Source: Sclerodactyla briareus
Lineage: Eukaryota > Echinodermata > Holothuroidea > Dendrochirotida > Sclerodactylidae
Reading direction: 5' to 3'
Length of the DNA stretch: 64,000 nucleotides
NCBI GenBank assembly: GCA_026419785.1
Contig: JAODTK010003032.1
Coordinates: forward strand, 110,505-174,504
Part shown: positions 57,805-64,000 of the stretch, one piece after another
How positions within the stretch are numbered: position 1 is the first letter of the stretch
Layout: the number at the start of each line of letters is the position of its first letter
Program-made: the position numbers and the translations under genes
The notes under the pieces: model-generated
The model's database searches: none
What the model was told of the DNA's origin: nothing
What the model saw: the letters and a program-made list of their open reading frames with translations, nothing else

Positions 57805-58650
57805 AGTAGCTCACATGGCAACGCTGACCAGAAGGCTGGAGTCTGTAGCTGCTTGACTGTAACATGTGCATGCCTGTATCATACCGGCAGGGTTCAGCGA
57901 GCGTTACTGATGGTGTGCCTCTTTCCCGTGGGGCGAAAAACTCTTTTGAGCTATAACACCTTCAATTTAATTATGTTTTGCTTTTTTATCCTAAACAAAT
58001 CCCCCCGCATACTTCTACCTGCGCTATGAATGAGGGGGGGGGCGAGGGGGGGGGGGGTCTGTTGATATTAGTGTTCTCTTCTTCTGTTGGGCGAACAACT
58101 TGGCTATAAGCTTTAATTTATTGCGTTTTGTTTTTTCATCCTCGTAAAAAATCCCGCATAGTGACCCTTCGTTTGAACGCCCCTTTTTGGCCGAACATGT
58201 CTTAGCAGTCCAATAAACCGTGTTTTTCCTGTGTGGTAACATCCATCGAAGATGACCGTTTGGGGAGCCAAAAGGCAATTTGACACAGTGGCCTAACTAT
58301 CATTATTGAAGTTGATTTGAAAATGTTTTGCCAAATTATGTTAACGCGTGACCATATTGTAACATCTAAAATATAGAGATCACGAGTTTATGTTCCACTA
58401 CTTTGTTTGTTTGCTATGTTACCCGCCATAGCGTTTGGAGATCGGAGTTATGTTCCACTACACTTGCTATGTTACAAGCCCCAAATAATAGATCATGTAT
58501 GTTCCCCTAAACATTGCTATGTTTACAGCCCAGGTTTTTTCCCCCTCAATTCATCTAATGTTTTTATTCAATAATGGCAATGTAAGTTTTAGTGTTTCAA
58601 GATCAGCAGCAGGTAGACAGCGGCAGCGTTGGTGTTTGAGGGAGGAAGCA
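57805..58650. repeat. Spacer with three units of a short tandem repeat
   Basis: G runs lie at 58,034-58,057. At 58,385-58,520 the phrase AG(A)TCA(C/T)G-GTT-ATGTTCC(A)CTA…TTGCTATGTTAC recurs three times at about 50-60 base intervals. No gene. Confidence 0.5.
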
Positions 58651-58653
58651 GGC

Positions 58654-61101
58654 TAAGCTACGTTCACACTTGTGCGGCAACGGCGACGGCAACTCAAACG
58701 GCGATGGCAACGGCAGCGGTGATCCGGTATCACTGTTCACAATGAAGGTCTAAAATATTGCCGCATCCGGCAAAACATTACGTGCATGCATTGCTGAGCC
58801 CACACCTTTATAAAACGTGAAGGAACTCGCGTAATCCTTGGCGCCATCGTTCCCCCCCCTCCCCCGGTAAGAGGAAATGAAATAACCGGAGGGAAAACGA
58901 AAAGGGAAGGAAAGAAGGAGGTGGCTGAGGGGAATGAAAAAGAGGGTGAAAAAGAAGAGGAAAAGTAAGGAAATAACCATTAACCGGAGAGAAAATTTGC
59001 ATGCTGCATGATAACTCTGCATAAGTTTTTTTTTCGGGGGGGGGGGGGGGGATAAAACTTTCAAACTCCTCTCTCAACTCGCAACCTAACATACCCCCTA
59101 GCTACACCATCAATCGCATTTATGACGTTTTCATTGGACGTAACTCTCCCAATTCTCTTCCATTTAGGGGGAAGGAAGGAACGACAACGAAATTTAATCC
59201 AATTGATTATTCCTTTCCGTTTTCCGCTCCCAGCAAGTGAGGCGTTTCATAGTTTGCAATGAGGGTGGACCATGATGAGTCTAATTTACCAAGCCCGGAG
59301 GGGTCGCAATAATGTCATACTGGGGGGGCACAAGGTAGGCGAGACATTTCTTGTGAGGGGCGCCCAAGCAATATTTTATTATTGGTTGGGCGGAGCGCCC
59401 AATATTTTTTATTTGTTGGTGAGCAAGCCCCCCCCTAGTGGCAGGAACATGACTCTCCAGGCGTTTTGGGTCTGCCCATAACCAAGCTTCAAAACATGGG
59501 CCTTTGGATCCAAAAAGTTGTAATCGGTGGAAAATTTGAACATTTTGTTTAAAAATATTCCAATTCTTTGTTGTAATGATTTTCACCGTTTTTACATGAA
59601 TAAGAAATATTCCTTTTGGTTGAGTTGGACATTTACAAAGGTTGAATGGGCTCGGAACTAAGTCGTATAAAATATACATTCCGACAATAGTCAGAAATTC
59701 CAAATGGATATTCGAAAAGTCCAACTGCAAGGGGCGCTCTCTGACCATGTTTTTTTTTGGGGCGTGTTTACACCCCTCACACCCCCGCTCGCGACGTCCC
59801 TGAGATTCTTCAGGTCATGGAATTTGTTGGGACATAGTCTTTTGTATATATTATGACAGTGGGTTACCAGTACTACGTTGGATTTATTGACATGATATGC
59901 AAAATTCTTACTAAAGGTCACGCGAATCACGCCGGGAAAGCACAGATGACAGGTCATTCGAAATTTGCCAACTCTTTAATGATATCAACGGAAAAGAATT
60001 GCGCAGCCAGCGCGGGTTTTCCTCGAAGTTGTGCGCATTACGCGTCGCAGGCAGCCACTGCGTATATAAACTAAGAAACAACCTTTCAGCGACGCGTCAT
60101 GTGCGTCTCTGTTTGAATGACTCGATCAATCATATCCGATGTGTGGTTCCATCACACCTTGTGACACGTTGGAATAGGTGTTGATGGCTGAATAGGTATA
60201 ACCTAATGTTCACATGAGTGGGCCCAATTTTGGAGGGCGAATATTTTGGAAATAGGTTGAATTACGTTATTGTAAGGGGAAAAATGAGACTGACGGAACA
60301 AATTGTTCTGCCTCCGACTGTATATATAAATATTCCTAATTAGTTTCCAAATTCAGCTCTAACCTAGGCCTAGGCTACTTGTTGCATGACTACGTGGAGA
60401 ACAATCCTAACATAGGCCTATTTGGCCAAAGTTTTGTTGTCAGTTTCCATCCTCCCGGCCTTCAAAATTATTGAGTGTCAAAAGTGGACCAGCTATGGTA
60501 CCAGAATGTGGGCCTGCAGGTAAATACTTCCAACATATAGAGTCGAATGAGAACCTTAAAATGCGCATACCAATACCTCATGATCTTCTTTATACCCACT
60601 TGACTAGGGCCTATGGTAATTAGAGCCTATAGCCCTATTATTAGACCCAGGCCTGTGCAACAAGCGGTCATCTATGGAATAATCTTGCGCTATTCCGTCT
60701 AAATGCCTCAGGAGTTCGATAATAAAGCAGACAGTATACAATTATACAATCCACTTTTTATCACCACGAATAAGAGGAAACCAAATACGATGACAAACTT
60801 AAGCTAAATTCGAATTTATTTAGCAATTTTGCAATGCCCACTTCCCTCATTTTAACTGCGCACTGGAATGGAGAAAAGGTTTTTTTAAAACACCGCATCC
60901 GGCGACGGCAATGATCGCGTCCGATTGGGTTTTTCATTTCCGCCGATTCGGCATAATTTTCGCCCGGATTGCCGGATGCCGTCGCCGTACAGTGTGACAG
61001 CACAATACATTTATACATTGTTGCATTTTTTTGGCCGTTGCCGTCGCCTTGGTTGCCGTTGCCAGTCGCCGTTGCCATGCGGACAGTGTGAACGTAGCTT
61101 A
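58654..61101. mobile_element. TIR DNA element, about 2.45 kb, non-autonomous
   Basis: The left end TAAGCTACGTTCACACT(TGTGC)GGCAACGGCGACGGCAAC and right end GTTGCCAGTCGCCGTTGCCATGCGGACA-GTGTGAACGTAGCTTA are inverted over about 65 bases. Both have GGCAACGGC-type iterations, and a subterminal GCATCCGG occurs inside each end (58,760s and 60,893s). The interior holds G runs and frames of up to 155 codons without a recognised transposase. Flanks GGC and AGT give no target-site duplication. The first five bases match the element at 27,404. Superfamily undetermined. Confidence 0.65.
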
Positions 61102-61489
61102 AGTTAGTCAACCCATAGACACAATCACTATACATCGCATACTTCTCAGGGCGAATCGCTATTGGCCTGGATTTTCCAAAGATAATATGAGACTAAAAAT
61201 ATATCCAAGAATGCAGCAAATAGATTAGAGAGGCATATCACCATTAAATTTTGATTCAATACACACCCAGTAATCCCCTTCGTCATATCAGTAGGGGACG
61301 AATCGAGTCCGGGTCGACGTGTCCGTACGCTGCAAGCCCTGAATCTGGAAGAGGGAAATTCAATATTGTTATTTATTTAACTGGGCACATTACCTCTCTT
61401 CTCATTAGTATCGTAGAGGCTATAGATATGTTTGTAGTCAGCGTTGCCATTTAGTCAACTAAATTGAACTAGAAAGCAAAACAGCTTAG

Positions 61490-61850
61490 TGATTTTCCTT
61501 GGACCCTTTCTGACACCTATAGCCAAGGACAAGGGACAAATTGGAGAATGGACCAATCAATTATGGCCAACCATAACGTTGACAAGTTGCATTAAATCAA
61601 CCAATTAGGGGTCATGTACGCTTGATAAGAAAGCTACACACGAATTCCAAGTTTCAGCCTGTGACTCTGGTGACCGCAGATGACCCGACCGGAGCCCAGA
61701 ACGAAAGGGTTAATGTACTCACCATGGGGAAAACACATACCAAGTATGAGCTTATTCCATCCAGGTGCAGGGGTCTAGTTATCGTTTCACAAGCCAAAAA
61801 TTGACCAAAAATATTGACTTTTTCACAAATTTTCTGCACGCACACTCATA
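61490..61850 (+). repeat. Dispersed repeat family F, copy
   Basis: GGTTAATGTACTCACCATGGGGAAAACACATACCAAGTATGAGCTTATTCCATCCAGGTG and ACAAGCCAAAAATTGACCAAAAATATTGA match the other family F copies. Confidence 0.75.
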
Positions 61851-61879
61851 ACCAATTCCTTAATGCGTACTTTGAAATA

Positions 61880-62190
61880 CAAACGACTTCAGTTCTGAAG
61901 GCGCCCTCTACCTTCAGGCTACCACGTGGGGCCCAAGGCGCGCTCCCACGGGCTCCTCAGCAGCTTGCGCACGTCGAGCGGACGTCCCATCTCTATATAA
62001 ACAATGTTCCGGAAGCCTTCCGCTTAAGTTTTGACCTCAGGCGTGCGTGCTGCCAAGCGCTCCAAGGGCCACTTGCCGCCCCGCACCATAGACGCAGCAG
62101 GCCCAAAGGTAGTGCTGTGAGTGCATACACACCTACACACACACCACCGTCGGGAAAGAATAGATTCCTTTGACCTCGTCAAGGAACAAA
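61880..62190 (+). repeat. GC-rich segment ending in AC tract and hairpin
   Basis: A CpG-rich stretch with a 119-codon frame (61,814-62,173) that I do not recognise. It ends in an ACACACCTACACACACACC tract and a hairpin GATTCCTTTGACCTCGTCAA-GGAAC. That ending matches 44,680-44,765 in plan and partly in sequence, so the whole is probably a repeat copy and not a gene. Confidence 0.4.
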
Positions 62191-62509
62191 AAGGCCAAAA
62201 ATACAAACCTTATCCCAGCAAATTAAAGCGGGAACATACAAAAATGCCAATGAACCATAATTAACCGTTAATGTTTCGTTTTTTTTTTTTCGATTATGCC
62301 GAGATCAAGATAAATAGTTTATTTAAAGGAGTCGTTGGCCGTGAATCTTGAATTCTATTGATTAGTTCACAATAACAAGATATCTGGAGAGATTCGAATT
62401 CCTTTTCCTTTCTCGCATTGAGACGGAGTCACGGAACACATTATAAGGAGGGGGGTCGGGGGGGCGGTCGGGGGTGGTGGGGGACGGGGCGAGTCGATGA
62501 GATGAAAAC

Positions 62510-63060
62510 TTCAGAAAGCCAAAAGGCTAGGTGATTCCTTGACTTTTTCTGACAACCGATAGCTAGACACGAGACTAAATGGGAGCTTGCACAGCTCATT
62601 GATGGGCAAAAGAACAACTGACAATTTTCCCGTTATCCCAAACCAACCAATAGGGTTTCTTATATTCTTGATGAGAAAGCTACACACTTATAAGTTCGAG
62701 ATTTTACAATATCAGACCAAACCATTCGGACTTATCGTGTTTACAAGGTTTTCAGACTTTGACCTCAGATGACCTCTGACCTGACCAAAACATTGGGTTA
62801 TTGTACTCATCATGGGAACACAACTACCAGTTTAGAGATTCATCCATTCCCGGTGGGTTGAGTTACGTGGTTACAAGCCAAAATATTAATTTCAGAAATT
62901 TTGGGGAAAAAAAAGAAAAAACTAAAAACACTAAAACACTAAAACAATAGGGTTCAAGTAATCAGCCGGGGAACACACATAACAAGTCGAGCCTGACCTA
63001 CTCAGACCTGATCAAGTATCGTGTTCACGAGTGGGGTCACACCACACTCAAGGGGAATCA
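62510..63060 (+). repeat. Dispersed repeat family F, copy with internal partial duplication
   Basis: GACAACCGATAGCTAGACACGAGACTAAATGG parallels 61,510 (GACACCTATAGCCAAGGACAAGGGACAAATTGG). GACCTCAGATGACCTCTGACCTGACCAAAA and GTACTCATCATGGGAACACAACTACCAG then follow, as in other copies. Confidence 0.75.
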
Positions 63061-63064
63061 AAAA

Positions 63065-64000
63065 TGTTCGCAGGAATGCCGATGATTGAGATTTGTAGGT
63101 CCGGGGAACTGTTTTTTTTTTGCTATCTTGTAGGTGTGCATGGTGACAAGGATGACTAACGACTTGTATCAATGGAGTCTGGCCGGATTAGACATGTGTC
63201 GTTCCATTTAAAAAGTGAGGTATTTACTACTAGCGTTCCACATAGTGTATCTACATGTATTTAACACAACTTCCCTAGACCCAGGACCACTCGTTCTGGT
63301 GACCTAGAGTATTACCAATGTTATTAACACCAAGTTACCTTATGACCAGTTTTAGAACTCGTTGCTGTGACCACGCATCTTCTCAGTCATATTTCTATAA
63401 ACAAGACCATACGAATCGCTACATCGGTATCGTTGGCCTTGAATGCAGGACATAATCTATAGAAACTAATGTCAGTGAACCCTACCAGCCCGGGTAGCCA
63501 GCATCCCGAGGTTCAGAGGGGGCATATTTGGGATCTCTCCCGGGGTTCCACTCTGCTAACAGATGGGTGAGAAGGAGTGACGTTAGAGAGCGTCAGAAAA
63601 GCAGGCTTCCTCGGGAACCCTCCCATACACCAATTACTCTCTGTACCACTTAGTTTGCAAGTATTTAATTATTCCCAACTTCATGGATTTGGAGTCTTTT
63701 CCACTATTCCTTTCCTTCTTCATTTCAGTTTTTAAGCCTCAATTTTCCGATGGACCACTCAATCTTGCATTGGGGGATTGCTTCATCTTCCCCTCGAAGG
63801 CTACGCCAATGCACTGTGTTGAGATTGAAGATGAATAATTAGATTACCTACTATTGATCGTTTCTGAGTGAGCGTTTGGTTAACGGGTTCGTAACTTCTG
63901 AGCTATCCAGAAAGAAGTTCATCAATTACCGCTATGTGAAGCTCCGGCGACTTCGAAACAGTCTGAACATGACTGTTGCCGGAATGTATATTTTCCCACA
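63065..64000. other. Right end of window, no recognised gene
   Basis: Short frames only. An acceptor-like TTCCTTTCCTTCTTCATTTCAG ends at 63,729 and is followed by about 110 open bases to a TAA, but nothing in it is recognisable. Confidence 0.4.

Noticed and set aside
58750..59092. Pro-rich, hydrophobic minus-strand frames of about 100 codons
   Set aside because: They cross C/G homopolymers inside the TIR element and match no transposase.

Overview
The window looks like intergenic or intronic DNA from an animal genome, most likely a marine invertebrate. An echinoderm or mollusc would fit, but the sequence alone cannot decide. The DNA is AT-rich and has no bacterial gene density: nearly all open frames are under 110 codons and overlap each other in several frames. 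It is full of dispersed TGACCT-rich repeats, microsatellites, long G/C homopolymers, relics of non-LTR retrotransposons and a decayed capsid gene of Polinton/Maverick type. Single-base dropouts between tandem units suggest either real decay or an incompletely polished long-read assembly.

Layout. 1-5,500: AT-rich DNA with a broken Polinton-type major capsid gene (about 1,500-2,520) and further broken frames (3,375-5,220). 5.5-9.3 kb: A-rich low complexity, a GC-rich island, a foldback palindrome, a 139-bp duplication and a LINE scrap. 9,571-11,043: a Helentron/Pearl-like non-autonomous element. 11-16.8 kb: C-rich unassigned DNA, a minus-strand LINE 3' end and poly-C/poly-G runs. 16.8-18.1 kb: a TGACCT-rich repeat ending in (CAGA)n and a hairpin. 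18-25 kb: a palindrome, a LINE 3' end and a second dispersed repeat family. 25,456-26,721: a 28-bp minisatellite. 27,404-28,099: a TIR element. 29-30.4 kb: an old array of about 240-bp units. 32.2-33.35 kb: a CR1-like LINE relic. 34.4-37.26 kb: a longer copy of the 16.8-kb repeat, abutted by a Helentron-like 3' end. 38.4 kb: (AC)n. 39.77-41.49 kb: an approximately 105-bp pyrimidine-rich satellite. 42.95-43.34 kb: a 25-bp satellite. 44-50.5 kb: small duplications. 50,649-52,546: the best Helentron/Pearl-like element, with 142-bp core repeats, GATA repeat and terminal hairpin. 52,918-53,023: one convincing minus-strand coding exon. 53.7-57.8 kb: repeats, a 198-bp tandem pair and a 1.23-kb tandem duplication carrying a 48-G run. 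58,654-61,101: a TIR element. 61.5-63.1 kb: more copies of the dispersed repeat.

No complete gene, operon, rRNA, secure tRNA or CRISPR array is visible. The only strong candidate for host coding sequence is the 106-bp exon near 52.9 kb; the rest of its gene must lie in other exons, mostly outside the window or unrecognised. The most interesting material is a set of repeats that differ in body sequence but share one 3' plan: a microsatellite, then 15-30 unique bases, then a terminal hairpin. At least one family also has a matching inverted motif at its 5' end, as expected of Helentron-associated (DINE/Pearl-type) rolling-circle elements.
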